Origin: Geodermatophilaceae bacterium
GTDB lineage: Bacteria > Actinomycetota > Actinomycetes > Mycobacteriales > Geodermatophilaceae
NCBI GenBank assembly: GCA_013812145.1
Contig: JACCTY010000182.1
Location: forward strand, 1 to 38,006
DNA: 38,006 nt
Direction: 5' to 3'
Both the position numbers and the translations under genes were made by a program. The notes under the pieces were generated by a model, which worked only from the letters and a program-made list of their open reading frames with translations, was not told the origin of the DNA and searched no databases. Positions 7,701-15,584 of this stretch are shown here, piece by piece (within the stretch, counting starts at the first letter, position 1; every line of letters starts with the position of its first letter).

Positions 7701-8893
7701 GCGACGACACGGCTCGCGGGCGGCGGCTACTGGCCAGGCTGGTGGAGGAGACCGGACGCCGACAGGTGCTGCTGGCCCGCACCGGCGCCGCGTCGCTGGC
7801 CGAGCACGTCGGCCCGAAGGCATCCAGACCGCCGTACGTCGTGCTCGTGCTCGACGGGTGGGAAGGATTCGTGCAGAGCTACGAGCCGGTCGACGCCGGG
7901 CAGCCGGTCGAGGCGCTGCTGCGGCTGATCCGCGAGGGCGCCGCAGCGGGTATCCGGGTGGTCGTCACGAGCGACCGCGGCGGCCTCGGTGTCCGGCTGT
8001 CCGGCCTGATCGCCCGGCGTGTCGTGCTGCCGCTCGCCGACCGGAGCGACTATGCCCTCGCCGGGATCCCCGCTCGAGCCGTTCCGGCCCACCTGCCGCC
8101 CGGCCGTGGGCTGCTGCCGGACACAGCGCTGGAATGCCAGCTGGCCGTCGTGAGCGAGAACCCGTCAGGAGCGGCGCAGACGGCAGCGCTCGATGCGATC
8201 GCCGCGACCACCCGCGGACCGGAACGACACCCTCCGCTGCGAATCGCCGAGTTGCCCGCCACAGTCGCGCTGGATCGGCTGCCCGCTCCGGACCGTCCGA
8301 TGTGGACAGTCCTCGGTCGCGGTGGAGACGAAGCCGAGCCGATCATGCTCGACCTGGACGCACTCGGCTCCGGCCTGCTCGTCGCCGGACCCGCTCGCAG
8401 CGGCAAGTCCACGGCGCTGCTCGTCCTCGCGCACGGGCTCCTGCACACCGGTACGCCGGTCGTCGCGGTCACCGGGCGGCGGTCGGTGCTGCGTTCTCTG
8501 GCCGGCGTACGCGCCCTGCTCGGACCTGCCGACGACGAGGCGCTCCGCGCCGCGACCGCTGACCCGCCGGCGGTCGTGCTGGCCGACGACATCGAGTCAC
8601 TCGTCGACGCGCCGGTCGACCGCATCCTCGCCGAGCTGGTTCGCGACGACCGGGGCGTCACCGTCATCGGCGCCGGCCGCAGCGACGACCTGGCCGGGCA
8701 GTTCCGCGGGCTCGGTGTGGACCTGCGGCGCCGGCGTACCGGCCTGCTGCTGACCCCCGGACCGCTGGACGGGGAGCTGCTCGGCGTACGGATCCCGCGT
8801 GGTCTGACCGAGCACCTGCCGGGCCGTGGCTACCTCGTCGAGCACGGCAGCCTGACCAGGGTGCAGGTCGCGCGGCCGGCGGCGGACGGCTGA
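4757..8893 (+). CDS. eccC: FHA-FtsK/SpoIIIE ATPase, type VII secretion EccC/EssC-like
   Basis: A 1378-residue membrane ATPase. Residues 1-85 form a small N-terminal domain; 90-178 are an FHA phosphothreonine-binding domain with G110-R111, S125-R-R-H128 and the STNG loop near 145-148; 228-269 hold two membrane helices; three FtsK-type ATPase modules follow. Module 1 has Walker A GTTGSGKS (K624) and Walker B LVIIVDEF (D721-E722). Module 2 has GGQRSGRTT with Arg935 where lysine is expected. Module 3 has GPARSGKST (K1217). N-terminal FHA is typical of Firmicute EssC rather than mycobacterial EccC. Such ATPases drive export of WXG100 substrates, and one is encoded 1 kb away. ATG at 4757 is chosen over upstream in-frame codons because the N-terminal domain begins there; the ribosome site is weak. 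No EccB, EccD, EccE or mycosin gene is present in the window. Confidence 0.9.
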   Translation: MTLTLVCGGPEDGRELDVTISAPPGCLLGGVAEQLRAAAGKPGAVLYAGSTRLADDAPLGAPGLRHGSLLGVGSPGPRRGAASAVLELRVVSGLSAGLTHGLSRGEHIIGRGSSCAVHLDDPVCSRRHAVVTVGTEGVTVADLGSTNGLLLDGATVRAEPVPMVPGQLLRIGDSVLSLAVPADVPAATRPTRDGTVAVNRPPRLAEAPTEVTIDWPTPPGLPATPRLAVIAVVLPVIAGVVLAVLFRMPQFLLFTLLSPLMMLGNYLSDRTGRRRGRRRAMADHEHAVRCAEADRDRAVALDSAARRRAVFDLAAVTTSALRPGQRLWERRPGDRDFLLVRVGTATRPGGVSLRRDGRSEPVQAPDLPVTVPLDAVGVLGLAGPDEPLLAIARGLLCQLATLHSPRDLRIVLLTTADLAARWAWARWLPQLRRADGAAQLTALLDERQRERRTGPPDTVLVVHESGRLRAAPGVARLLVEGPAAGILALCLDRHERRLPAECRAVAAICGDVGSRLRLSLPPQGAAADVLADGLPLSVAAVIARALAPLRDPGDGAEPRLPGQVRLLDLLGLPEPSGESLAAAWAATDLTPRALLGGAARGPYGVDLVRDGPHLLVAGTTGSGKSELLQTLIAALAATMPPTAVQFVLVDYKGGAAFRDCARLPHTVGLVTDLDTHLTQRALRSLAAELTRRERTLAAAGASDLAGYLGSEPLPRLVIIVDEFAALAQELPDFVRGLVAVAARGRSLGIHLVLATQRPGGAVTPEIRANTSLRIALRVTDEAESRDIVEQPGAARISKHTPGRALIRSGTEPATLVQTARVAGRAPPPAPGPTVAVGWPTRSGPPADDGDGPTDLQRIVDAAQEAARLTGWQPLPSPWLPPLPDLLRLDELSDGPVGAAVLGLIDHPDEQRRSPLTFDLATDASLLIAGGQRSGRTTAVRTLLASLTRTWSADDVHVHVIDCAGGGLLAAERLPHCGCAIGRDDTARGRRLLARLVEETGRRQVLLARTGAASLAEHVGPKASRPPYVVLVLDGWEGFVQSYEPVDAGQPVEALLRLIREGAAAGIRVVVTSDRGGLGVRLSGLIARRVVLPLADRSDYALAGIPARAVPAHLPPGRGLLPDTALECQLAVVSENPSGAAQTAALDAIAATTRGPERHPPLRIAELPATVALDRLPAPDRPMWTVLGRGGDEAEPIMLDLDALGSGLLVAGPARSGKSTALLVLAHGLLHTGTPVVAVTGRRSVLRSLAGVRALLGPADDEALRAATADPPAVVLADDIESLVDAPVDRILAELVRDDRGVTVIGAGRSDDLAGQFRGLGVDLRRRRTGLLLTPGPLDGELLGVRIPRGLTEHLPGRGYLVEHGSLTRVQVARPAADG

Positions 8894-9685
8894 TTCATCG
8901 ACGTGGGTGAGCCGGAGGACCACCTGCTCGTTGTCAGCCGTGTAACCCTCGTACCGGAACGTCACTCCGGTCCGCTCGACGTACTCCTGCCAGGCACGGT
9001 GCTCATGCTGTTCCCAGCCGGGATAGTTGAAGTACTCGTCGAACACGATCACCGCATCCGGGGCCAGCCGTGGGCCGACGAGGTCGAGCACCGTCCTCGC
9101 CGAGGAGTACAGGTCCGCGTCGACGTGCAGGAACGCGACCTGGCCGGGGTGCTCGGCGAGGAACTCAGGCAGGGTGTCGTCGAACCAGCCGACGACGAGC
9201 TCGGCGCCGGGCACCTCCGGCAACGAACCGTCGACGCCGAAGGCCCTGGATGGGAACCCGGTCCGCCAGGGCTCGGGCAGGCCCTCAAAGGAGTCGAACC
9301 CGTACACATCCTTGCCCGCCCGGGCCGCCGCGATGACCTTCAGTGTCTGCCCGGTCCAGACGCCGAACTCCAACGCCATCCCCTCGGCAGGCGCCAGTCC
9401 GAGCGCGTATTCCAGGGTGGCCCGCGGGCGCGGGAACGTCAGTGCAGTCGGCATTGCCTCGTAGGCGAACCGCGCGCTGGCTGCGACAGCTCGTCGTTCG
9501 GCCGCGGCGAACACGTTGCGGCGGGAGCGGAGCTCCACACCCCGGATCTCCTGGATCACCCGGTCCGCCTCGCGGCGCAGCCCCGCCTCCACCTCGCAGC
9601 GCAGCACCGCCTCGTGCCGCTGCATGACTTCCTCGACGACCCGGATCAGTCGGACCCGCATCGCGTGCCGCAGCCTTTTGAGCAT
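8597..9685 (-). CDS. Class I SAM methyltransferase (TylF/MycF-like) with an antisense C-terminal extension
   Basis: A 362-codon frame. Residues 1-260 are a complete TylF/MycF-like methyltransferase: LEFGVWTGQTL (SAM loop, about 105-115), YGFDSFEGLPEPW (128-140), FLHVDADLYSSARTVLDL (185-202, with metal-site-like acidic residues) and VFDEYFNYPGW (214-224). Family members methylate hydroxyls of sugars in secondary metabolites or cell-surface glycans. The usual end would be near DNEQVVLRLT (252-260), but the frame continues for 100 residues rich in R, Q, G and A, entirely antisense to the 3' end of the FHA-EccC gene (overlap 8597-8893). The extension is probably a lost stop codon rather than a domain. 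ATG at 9685 lies 16 nt after pruA, with which it may be cotranscribed. Confidence 0.8.
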   Translation of the reverse strand: MLKRLRHAMRVRLIRVVEEVMQRHEAVLRCEVEAGLRREADRVIQEIRGVELRSRRNVFAAAERRAVAASARFAYEAMPTALTFPRPRATLEYALGLAPAEGMALEFGVWTGQTLKVIAAARAGKDVYGFDSFEGLPEPWRTGFPSRAFGVDGSLPEVPGAELVVGWFDDTLPEFLAEHPGQVAFLHVDADLYSSARTVLDLVGPRLAPDAVIVFDEYFNYPGWEQHEHRAWQEYVERTGVTFRYEGYTADNEQVVLRLTHVDESAVRRRPRDLHPGQAAVLDEVATARQVLGQTTRDPYAEQLPVQRSGGQQQAGTPAPQVHTEPAELPGQVVAAAGADDGDAPVVANQLGEDAVDRRVDE

Positions 9686-9701
9686 GCCTGTCCGCCGCAG
9701 T

Positions 9702-11330
9702 TCAGTGCTGGTGCGGATACTCCACCGTGACCGGCGGCACGAACGTCTCCTTGAGAGTTCGCGGCGAGGTCCAGCGCAACAGGTTCAGGGGCGAGCCGGC
9801 CTTGTCGTTCGTGCCGCTGGCACGGGCGCCGCCGAAGGGCTGCTGGCCGACTACCGCGCCGGTCGGCTTGTCGTTGACGTAGAAGTTGCCGGCGGAGAAG
9901 CGCAGCGCGTGCAGCGCCGAGTCGATCACCCGGCGATCGGTGGCGAAGATCGACCCGGTCAGCGCGTACGGCGCGACGTCCGCGGCCTGGGCCACCGTCT
10001 CGTCGTACGCCGAATCCTCGTAGACATGCACGCCGAGGAACGGGCCGAAGTACTCCTCGGTGAAGATCTGGTGCGTCGGGTCGGCGCTCGTGGCCACTGT
10101 CGGCTGCACCAGGAAGCCCTCGCTGTCGTCGCTGGTGCCCCCGGCGAGAACCTGGACGTCGGAGTCGTCGCGAGCCATTGACAGGACGCCGGACAGCCGG
10201 TCGTACGCCGGTCGGTCGATCACCGCACCACCGAACAGGGACAGATCGGTCACGTCTCCGTACGCCAGGCTCTCCGTCGTGTGCGCCAGGGCGTCGCGGA
10301 CCTCGCTGTCCCACAGCGAGCGGGGAACATAGGCGCGGGAGGCGGCCGAGCACTTCTGGCCCTGGTACTCGAAGGCGCCCCGGACCAGCGCGGTCACCAG
10401 CGCGGCCGGATCGGCGCTCGGGTGCGCGATCACGAAGTCCTTGCCGCCGGTCTCGCCGACGAGCCGCGGGTAGGTCCGGTACGACGCGATCCGCGCCCCG
10501 ACGGTCGACCAGAGCTGCTGGAACACGCCCGTGGAGCCGGTGAAGTGGATCCCGGCCAGCCGGGGATCGCCGAGCGCGACCTCGCTGACCGCCCGCCCGG
10601 AGCCGGTGACCATGTTGATGACGCCCGGGGGCAGCCCAGCGGCCTCCAGCAGCCGCATGGTGTGGTGCGCGGCGAACTGCTGGGTCGTCGCGGGCTTCCA
10701 GACCACCGTATTGCCCATGAGTGCGGGCGCCAGCGGGAGGTTGCCGGCGATCGCGGTGAAGTTGAACGGCGAGATCGCCAGGACGAAGCCTTCCAGCGGG
10801 CGGTGGTCCATCCGGTTCCAGACGCCCGGACCGGACATCGGCTGCTCGGTGAGGATGTTCCGGGCGAAGTGCACGTTGAACCGGATGAAGTCGATCAGCT
10901 CGCAGGCGGCGTCGATCTCGGCCTGGAATACCGACTTGGACTGGCCGAGCATCGTCGCTGCGACGAGCGTCGAGCGGCACGGACCGGCGAGCAGGTCGGC
11001 GGCGCGCAGCAGCACGGCGGCCCGCTCGTCGAAGGGCAGGTCCCGCCACATCGGCGCGGCATTGACGGCGGCGTCCACAGCGGCCTGTACGTCGGCCTGC
11101 GTCGCCTGCCGGCCGGTCCCGAGAACGGCGCTGTGCCGGTGCGGCTGCACGACGTCGAACGGCTCACCGCCGCCGAAACGCTGCTGCCCGTCGATGGTCA
11201 TCGTCAGCTCGGCGGCTGTGGACTGCAGGTCCTTGAGGGTGGCCTCGACGTCGGCGCGCTCGGCCGATCCGGGCGCGTAGTTCAGGACCGGCTCGTTGAC
11301 CGGTGTGGGCGTGACGGTGACGGCGTCCAT
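9702..11330 (-). CDS. pruA: L-glutamate gamma-semialdehyde dehydrogenase
   Basis: A 542-residue aldehyde dehydrogenase that oxidises glutamate semialdehyde (from P5C) to L-glutamate with NAD+, the second step of proline catabolism. It matches the stand-alone PruA/RocA type: ISPFNFTAIAGNL (187-199), TGSTGVF (264-270), catalytic Glu293 in VGETGGKDF, nucleophile Cys327 in YQGQKCSAASR, and the C-terminal QQPFGGARASGTNDKAG block. ATG at 11330 follows AGGAG with 7-nt spacing; longer readings upstream are out of homology. No proline dehydrogenase gene is visible; it would be expected just downstream or upstream in many actinobacteria, but here a methyltransferase gene follows. Confidence 0.95.
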   Translation of the reverse strand: MDAVTVTPTPVNEPVLNYAPGSAERADVEATLKDLQSTAAELTMTIDGQQRFGGGEPFDVVQPHRHSAVLGTGRQATQADVQAAVDAAVNAAPMWRDLPFDERAAVLLRAADLLAGPCRSTLVAATMLGQSKSVFQAEIDAACELIDFIRFNVHFARNILTEQPMSGPGVWNRMDHRPLEGFVLAISPFNFTAIAGNLPLAPALMGNTVVWKPATTQQFAAHHTMRLLEAAGLPPGVINMVTGSGRAVSEVALGDPRLAGIHFTGSTGVFQQLWSTVGARIASYRTYPRLVGETGGKDFVIAHPSADPAALVTALVRGAFEYQGQKCSAASRAYVPRSLWDSEVRDALAHTTESLAYGDVTDLSLFGGAVIDRPAYDRLSGVLSMARDDSDVQVLAGGTSDDSEGFLVQPTVATSADPTHQIFTEEYFGPFLGVHVYEDSAYDETVAQAADVAPYALTGSIFATDRRVIDSALHALRFSAGNFYVNDKPTGAVVGQQPFGGARASGTNDKAGSPLNLLRWTSPRTLKETFVPPVTVEYPHQH

Positions 11331-11439
11331 GGCTGTGCTCCTGATGCTGGCTCGGCTTCGCTGACGAGGCCCCCATGGTGTCACGCCCGACCGCTCCGGT
11401 CCGCTGCTACGGTGGCCGCACCAACAGAGAGGGCGGCCC

Positions 11440-11973
11440 ATGCGCGGCAGGCTGTTGGGACTGCTTCTGATGTCCGCCCTGCTCTCCGGCTGCGGCGTCG
11501 TCGGTGAGGATCCGCTCGGCGTCGGCGGCGGCGAGAGGGGCGGAACCACCGGGTTCAACGCAGCCACGATCGGCCAACAGGTCGTCTTCGGCTCCACGGT
11601 CCTCACCAACGGCACGGCAGAGGACGCGACCCTGCTGGCGGCACGCTTGGTGCCCACTGGCGTGACCGGTGGTGCGGACCCCGTCGCCGTGTTCGCCGTG
11701 AACACGCTCTACGCGCCCGTGGTGGCCGCCGGCGTCTGGGGGACGGATGTCGACTATCCCGAGACGATCCTGCACCCGGTCGGCGGCTACCGCCTCACCC
11801 CGAACTCGAGCGTCCAGCTGCTGGTCCTCATCGACGTCAAGGACACCGGCCGCTGGGAATTCGCCGGCCTAGAGGTCACCTACACCCACTCCGGCTGGTT
11901 CTACAGCGAACTGGCGGCGAACGAGTTCATCCTGTGCGTGGACGAGGCCGGGGACTGCCTGCCCTTTCAGTGA
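11440..11973 (+). CDS. Predicted lipoprotein, unknown function
   Basis: A 177-residue protein with a lipoprotein signal: short basic start, hydrophobic LLGLLLMSALLSGC with the lipobox cysteine at 18. The mature part is a single beta-rich domain with TVLTNGTAEDATLLAARLVP and a WEFAGLEVTYTHSG strand, and an acidic end (LCVDEAGDCLPFQ) with two cysteines that could pair outside the cell. The FGSTVLTNGT..DATL.. pattern resembles DUF4352-like/immunoglobulin-fold extracellular proteins, but I cannot assign a family. ATG at 11440 follows GAGAGGG. It is divergent from pruA and ends at the hairpin at 11993-12059. Confidence 0.75.
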   Translation: MRGRLLGLLLMSALLSGCGVVGEDPLGVGGGERGGTTGFNAATIGQQVVFGSTVLTNGTAEDATLLAARLVPTGVTGGADPVAVFAVNTLYAPVVAAGVWGTDVDYPETILHPVGGYRLTPNSSVQLLVLIDVKDTGRWEFAGLEVTYTHSGWFYSELAANEFILCVDEAGDCLPFQ

Positions 11974-11992
11974 CCTTCGCCCTTTCGCTGCC

Positions 11993-12059
11993 CGTTGCCC
12001 CCTGGGCACGGGGACACGCCGGGCACTCACCGGCGTGTCCCCGCGGCTGCGGGGCAACG
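11993..12059. terminator. Nested hairpin between convergent genes
   Basis: An outer 9-bp stem (CGTTGCCCC at 11993-12001 with GGGGCAACG at 12051-12059) encloses a perfect 13-bp stem (12010-12022 with 12030-12042, 7-nt loop). A second small hairpin, CCCCGC-GGCT-GCGGGG (12039-12054), competes with both. There is no U tract, as is common in high-GC actinobacteria. The position between the stops at 11973 (+) and 12075 (-) suggests a bidirectional terminator. Confidence 0.75.
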
Positions 12060-12074
12060 TCGCACATGGTGAGC

Positions 12075-12572
12075 TCAGAGCAGTTCGATGAGGGCGCCGA
12101 TCTCCTGGGTGGCGTACCACGCCAGCTCGTAGCCCTCAGCTCCGTCCACGACGAACTGCGCATCGTCACTGCCCAGATCGGCCTCCAGTACGACGTTCGC
12201 GGCGGCCCGGACGGCCGGCTCCGCCTCGGCGGTGTCGGCGTGCACCGCAGCCACCCGGGACAGCGGCACGGCGGCGGACAGCTCCACCACGGCCCGCTCC
12301 AGCTGGGGCTTCGGGGTCACCTCCGCGTCGGGCACGTCCGCGACCACCACGACCCGACGACGCGCCGCCCCGGGGTCGGCGTCGATCAGGCGCAGGCTGG
12401 CCGCCGCGGCCTCGCGGAGCGCGGCGTACTCCAGTTCCTCGACATCAGAAGTGACGTACCACTCCCGAACGGCCGGCGTGACCGCGAATGCCCGCAACGG
12501 CGGGGAACCCAGTTCGCCGTCGTCCAGCAACGAGCGCAGCATCGGCACGGTCGCCGGCAGATACACCCGCAC
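12075..12572 (-). CDS. DUF6912 family protein
   Basis: A 165-residue protein beginning VRVYLPATVPMLRSLLDDGE, with the conserved AFAVTPAVREWY and EELEYAALREAA.ASLRL blocks, a strand-rich middle (RRVVVVADVPDAEV), and the C-terminal LGSDDAQFVVDGAEGYELAWY segment. I recognise this as the actinobacterial DUF6912 family, which has no assigned function. GTG at 12572 overlaps the patatin stop by one nucleotide (TAGTG), so translation is probably coupled. It is the last gene of a leftward WS/DGAT - patatin - DUF6912 set, ending before the hairpin at 11993-12059. Confidence 0.82.
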   Translation of the reverse strand: MRVYLPATVPMLRSLLDDGELGSPPLRAFAVTPAVREWYVTSDVEELEYAALREAAAASLRLIDADPGAARRRVVVVADVPDAEVTPKPQLERAVVELSAAVPLSRVAAVHADTAEAEPAVRAAANVVLEADLGSDDAQFVVDGAEGYELAWYATQEIGALIELL

Positions 12573-13519
12573 TAGGCGCTCAAACCGCTGCGCCGATCCC
12601 GCAGCGCGTCGGTGCTGGTGAACAGCGCCGTGCGCAGCACCGCGCGACGGCGGCGGCTGTCCATCATGTTCGCTCCGATCGCTCGCAGGTCGTCCGGTCC
12701 GGGGGCCAGCAATGTCACCTCGGTCCCCGACGCGGTCACCTTCGCCGCTTCCCGCTGCACCCGCCGGGTGACCTGCCGTCGGATCCGCCGCTCGACCTGG
12801 CTGATGACCGACCACGGCTGGTCGTACCCGGTGGCGGCCATCGGCGCCACCACGAACACCTCGTCCAGGGCACTGCCCGCGAGCAGGTCCAGTGACGTGG
12901 ACGAGAGCGTGCCGCCGTCGACGTACAGGCGACCGCCGATGCGGACCGGCGCGTACCAGCCGGGAATCGCACACGAGGCGGTGACCGCCTCGGACAGCCG
13001 GGCCGGCGGCGCGCCCGGCTGGCCGAAAACGGTGCGCCGCCCGGTCGCGTAGTCCATGGCCACGATCCAGGTCTCACGTGCCGGCCACGGCGAGGCGCTG
13101 ATCCGCTCGACCATGTTCGTGACCGGCGCGAGCCGTCCCCGACCCCGGGGCAGCAGGGCGCTGGCGGCCGTGAAGGGGGTGAACCGGGTCGGATGCCGGG
13201 CGACGCGGGCGAGCAGGCGCGGACTGCCCAGGCCGATCATCGGCAGCGGCGGCAGAGCGCTCCCGGAGTCGCTGTCGTAGTTCCAGTCGATCTCGACATC
13301 GCCGGCACGGACCCGCCCGCGTTGGTGGCGCAGGACCGCCTCGATCGGTACACCGTTGGACAGCACCGCGGCCATGATCGAGCCGGCCGACGTGCCGACG
13401 ATGACGTCCATGTCGCGGACGTCCATCCCGAGCGACTGCTCGAGGGCGTGCAGCGCGCCGACGGTCCAGGTGAAGCCGAGCACCCCGCCCGCGCCCAGGA
13501 CCAGGCCTCGCCGGATCAC
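12572..13519 (-). CDS. Patatin-like phospholipase / lipid hydrolase
   Basis: A 315-residue patatin-domain protein, a Ser-Asp dyad lipid acyl hydrolase. It has the oxyanion loop LGAGGVLG (8-15), nucleophile Ser44 in VGTSAGS (41-47) and the catalytic aspartate D201 in YVDGGTLS. Substrate specificity cannot be read from the sequence; patatins deacylate phospholipids or acylglycerols. The GTG start at 13519 overlaps the stop of the WS/DGAT gene by 4 nt (GTGA), so the two are tightly coupled, which fits a joint role in acylglycerol turnover (inference). No signal peptide is visible. Confidence 0.9.
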   Translation of the reverse strand: MIRRGLVLGAGGVLGFTWTVGALHALEQSLGMDVRDMDVIVGTSAGSIMAAVLSNGVPIEAVLRHQRGRVRAGDVEIDWNYDSDSGSALPPLPMIGLGSPRLLARVARHPTRFTPFTAASALLPRGRGRLAPVTNMVERISASPWPARETWIVAMDYATGRRTVFGQPGAPPARLSEAVTASCAIPGWYAPVRIGGRLYVDGGTLSSTSLDLLAGSALDEVFVVAPMAATGYDQPWSVISQVERRIRRQVTRRVQREAAKVTASGTEVTLLAPGPDDLRAIGANMMDSRRRRAVLRTALFTSTDALRDRRSGLSA

Positions 13520-14904
13520 ACCGTTTCCAGCAGGGCAGCCAGCGACTCCTCGATCAGCGCGCCGAGCACGTCGACGTCGCCCATGGCATCACGGTCGGCG
13601 TTCAGACCGTAGAAGACCCCGCCGTTGTACGACGTCAGCCCGATGGACACTGCCTGACCCTTGGCCAGCGGCACGACCGGGAACATCTCCAGCAGCTTCG
13701 CTCCTCCGGCGTACAGGGGGAACTGCGGGCCGGGCACATTCGTAACGACGACGTTGAACAGCCGGCGGCTGAACCCGCTGGCGACCCGCGCGCCCAACGA
13801 GTGCAACGTCGGTGGGGCGAACCCGGACAGCGCGATCAGTGCGTCGGCGCCGACGGACTGGCCGGACTCCTTGTGCGCCTTCATCGAATAGCTGATCTGG
13901 GCGAGCACGACCTTGGGGTTGGCCTCCCCCACCGGCAGGTCCACCAGATAGGAGGAGATCTGGTTGCCGAGGGCGCCCGGCCCGGCCTCGGCACGGACCG
14001 ACAGCGGGACCATTGCGCGGACCGACGTCTTCGGGTTGACCGGTTCGCCGCGGGACAGCAGCCAGTTGCGCAGCGCCAGGCTCACCGTGGCCAGAACGAC
14101 GTCGTTCACGGTCCCGCCGTGCGCCTTTCGGACCCGCTTGTAGTCGTCCAGCGACGTGCGGGAGACGCCGAACCGGCGCTGCTCGCCGATCCTGGCGTTC
14201 AGTGGGCTGGTCGGCGCCGGTCGGGACGCCAGCCGCGCGGCGGATGCGACGCCGGCCAGTGCCCCCGCGACCCGCCCGGCGGTGGCCCGGACGTCGGCGA
14301 CGCTGGAGCGCACCGTGTCCACGACCGCGGACGGCCGGCGGATGTACTCACCGACCGCTCCGGAGACCAGTTCGACCAGTCCCGGCTCGGGCGCCGGCAT
14401 CCACAGGTCCTCGCCGGTGTCCCGCGGGATCGGTGTCACGTCGAGCAGCACCTGCCCGAGGTCCACGGCGCTGCGGCCGTCGACCATCGCATGGTGGGTC
14501 TTGGTGATCAGGGCGATCCGGCCCCCGGCCAGCCCCTCGACGAGGTAGATCTCCCACAGCGGGCGATGCCGATCCAGCCGGCGAGACATCAGCCTGGCGA
14601 CGAGCTCGCGCAGCTGGGCGTCGCTGCCCGGCCGAGGCAGCGCCGAGCGGCGGACATGGTAGGTGACGTCGAAGTCGCCGTCGTCGACCCAGACCGGGTT
14701 CGCGAAGTGGCCTGGGACGTTCTTGATCTTCTGCCGGTAGCGCGGGACCAGCCCGATCCGGTTCTCGATCAGCGCGACCAGCCGGTCGTAGTCGAAGCCG
14801 GTCTCCGGCGGCTGAAGCGTCACGAGCCCACCGACATGCATGGGAGTCGTCGCTTCCTCCAGGTAGAGGAACGACACGTCGAGCGCGCTGAGCCGATCCG
14901 CCAC
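13516..14904 (-). CDS. Wax ester synthase / diacylglycerol acyltransferase (WS/DGAT)
   Basis: A 462-residue WS/DGAT enzyme, which transfers acyl groups from acyl-CoA to diacylglycerol or fatty alcohols to make storage lipids. The active-site motif HHxxxDG is intact (H137-H138-A-M-V-D142-G143), preceded by the PLWEIYLVEGL block (115-125), and the NDVVLA motif and the VTNVPGPQFPLY C-terminal block are present. Length is normal. The start is GTG at 14904 after AAGGGAG. It is followed by an overlapping patatin gene and preceded, 47 nt away, by a HAD hydrolase gene. Actinobacteria usually hold several paralogs of this family, and activity varies between them. Confidence 0.93.
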   Translation of the reverse strand: MADRLSALDVSFLYLEEATTPMHVGGLVTLQPPETGFDYDRLVALIENRIGLVPRYRQKIKNVPGHFANPVWVDDGDFDVTYHVRRSALPRPGSDAQLRELVARLMSRRLDRHRPLWEIYLVEGLAGGRIALITKTHHAMVDGRSAVDLGQVLLDVTPIPRDTGEDLWMPAPEPGLVELVSGAVGEYIRRPSAVVDTVRSSVADVRATAGRVAGALAGVASAARLASRPAPTSPLNARIGEQRRFGVSRTSLDDYKRVRKAHGGTVNDVVLATVSLALRNWLLSRGEPVNPKTSVRAMVPLSVRAEAGPGALGNQISSYLVDLPVGEANPKVVLAQISYSMKAHKESGQSVGADALIALSGFAPPTLHSLGARVASGFSRRLFNVVVTNVPGPQFPLYAGGAKLLEMFPVVPLAKGQAVSIGLTSYNGGVFYGLNADRDAMGDVDVLGALIEESLAALLETV

Positions 14905-14951
14905 CCCACCACTCCCTTCGTCGACGCCATGTTTCCATGACGGCGCGCGGA

Positions 14952-15584
14952 TCAGCGGAACGGCTTGTCGAAGATCGCCGCCAGCTCCTCGATCGTGGTC
15001 TGCACGTCACGGTGCCGCACGCCGATCATGCCCACCGCCACCGCTGCCCTGACGTTCGGCCCGAGGTCGTCGACAAAGACGCAGGCTGCTGGCGCGACGC
15101 CGAGCACTCGTGCCGCATGGAGGTAGATCTCCGCCTCCGGCTTGCGCATCCCCACCTCGCCGGAGATCACGATGGCGTCGAACAGCCCGTCCCATCCCTC
15201 CCGCGGGTAGTCGAAGCCCCACGAGTTGGACAGCAGGGCGGTCTTGAGGCCGTGCTGGCGGGCTGACCTCAGTACGTCGAGCATCCGGTGCTCCTCCTGG
15301 AACCCGGCGAACATCCGCTCCAGCAGGCCCTCGGCGTCGGGCCGCGTCCCGTCGGTGCGCTGCAGCGCCGCGGCGTACTGATGCTGGAAGTCCGCGGGCG
15401 TGATCCGTCCAGTCTCCAGGTCGTGGGCGACGTTGGGGGCCGCGTCCGGCCCGAACCACTCCCGCATCAGCGCCCGGAACCGCTCCGGCTCGATCCGCTC
15501 GGCAGCCAGCCAGGCGTCGACGGTCCCACTCAGCGGCGTCGTCAGTACGCCGCCGTAGTCGACGACCAGGGCGGTCGGCTTCAA
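14952..15584 (-). CDS. HAD superfamily hydrolase
   Basis: A 210-residue HAD phosphatase-like protein. Motif I is VVDYGGVLTTPL, with the nucleophile aspartate but glycine-glycine where the second aspartate normally sits, as in HAD-IA/epoxide-hydrolase-N-type members. Motif II is LLSNSWG, motif III the lysine in GMRKPEAEIY, and motif IV is CVFVDDLGPNV. A helical cap lies between motifs I and II. The substrate is unknown. The start is TTG at 15584, whose TTGA overlaps the PIN-toxin stop, so it appears coupled to the toxin gene; the next good start codons would remove motif I. Confidence 0.85.
   Translation of the reverse strand: MKPTALVVDYGGVLTTPLSGTVDAWLAAERIEPERFRALMREWFGPDAAPNVAHDLETGRITPADFQHQYAAALQRTDGTRPDAEGLLERMFAGFQEEHRMLDVLRSARQHGLKTALLSNSWGFDYPREGWDGLFDAIVISGEVGMRKPEAEIYLHAARVLGVAPAACVFVDDLGPNVRAAVAVGMIGVRHRDVQTTIEELAAIFDKPFR

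Noticed and set aside
9646-11049. A 467-codon minus-strand open frame
   Set aside because: It is a different frame over pruA, whose reading frame has the catalytic Glu and Cys; the alternative is R/G/P-rich noise.
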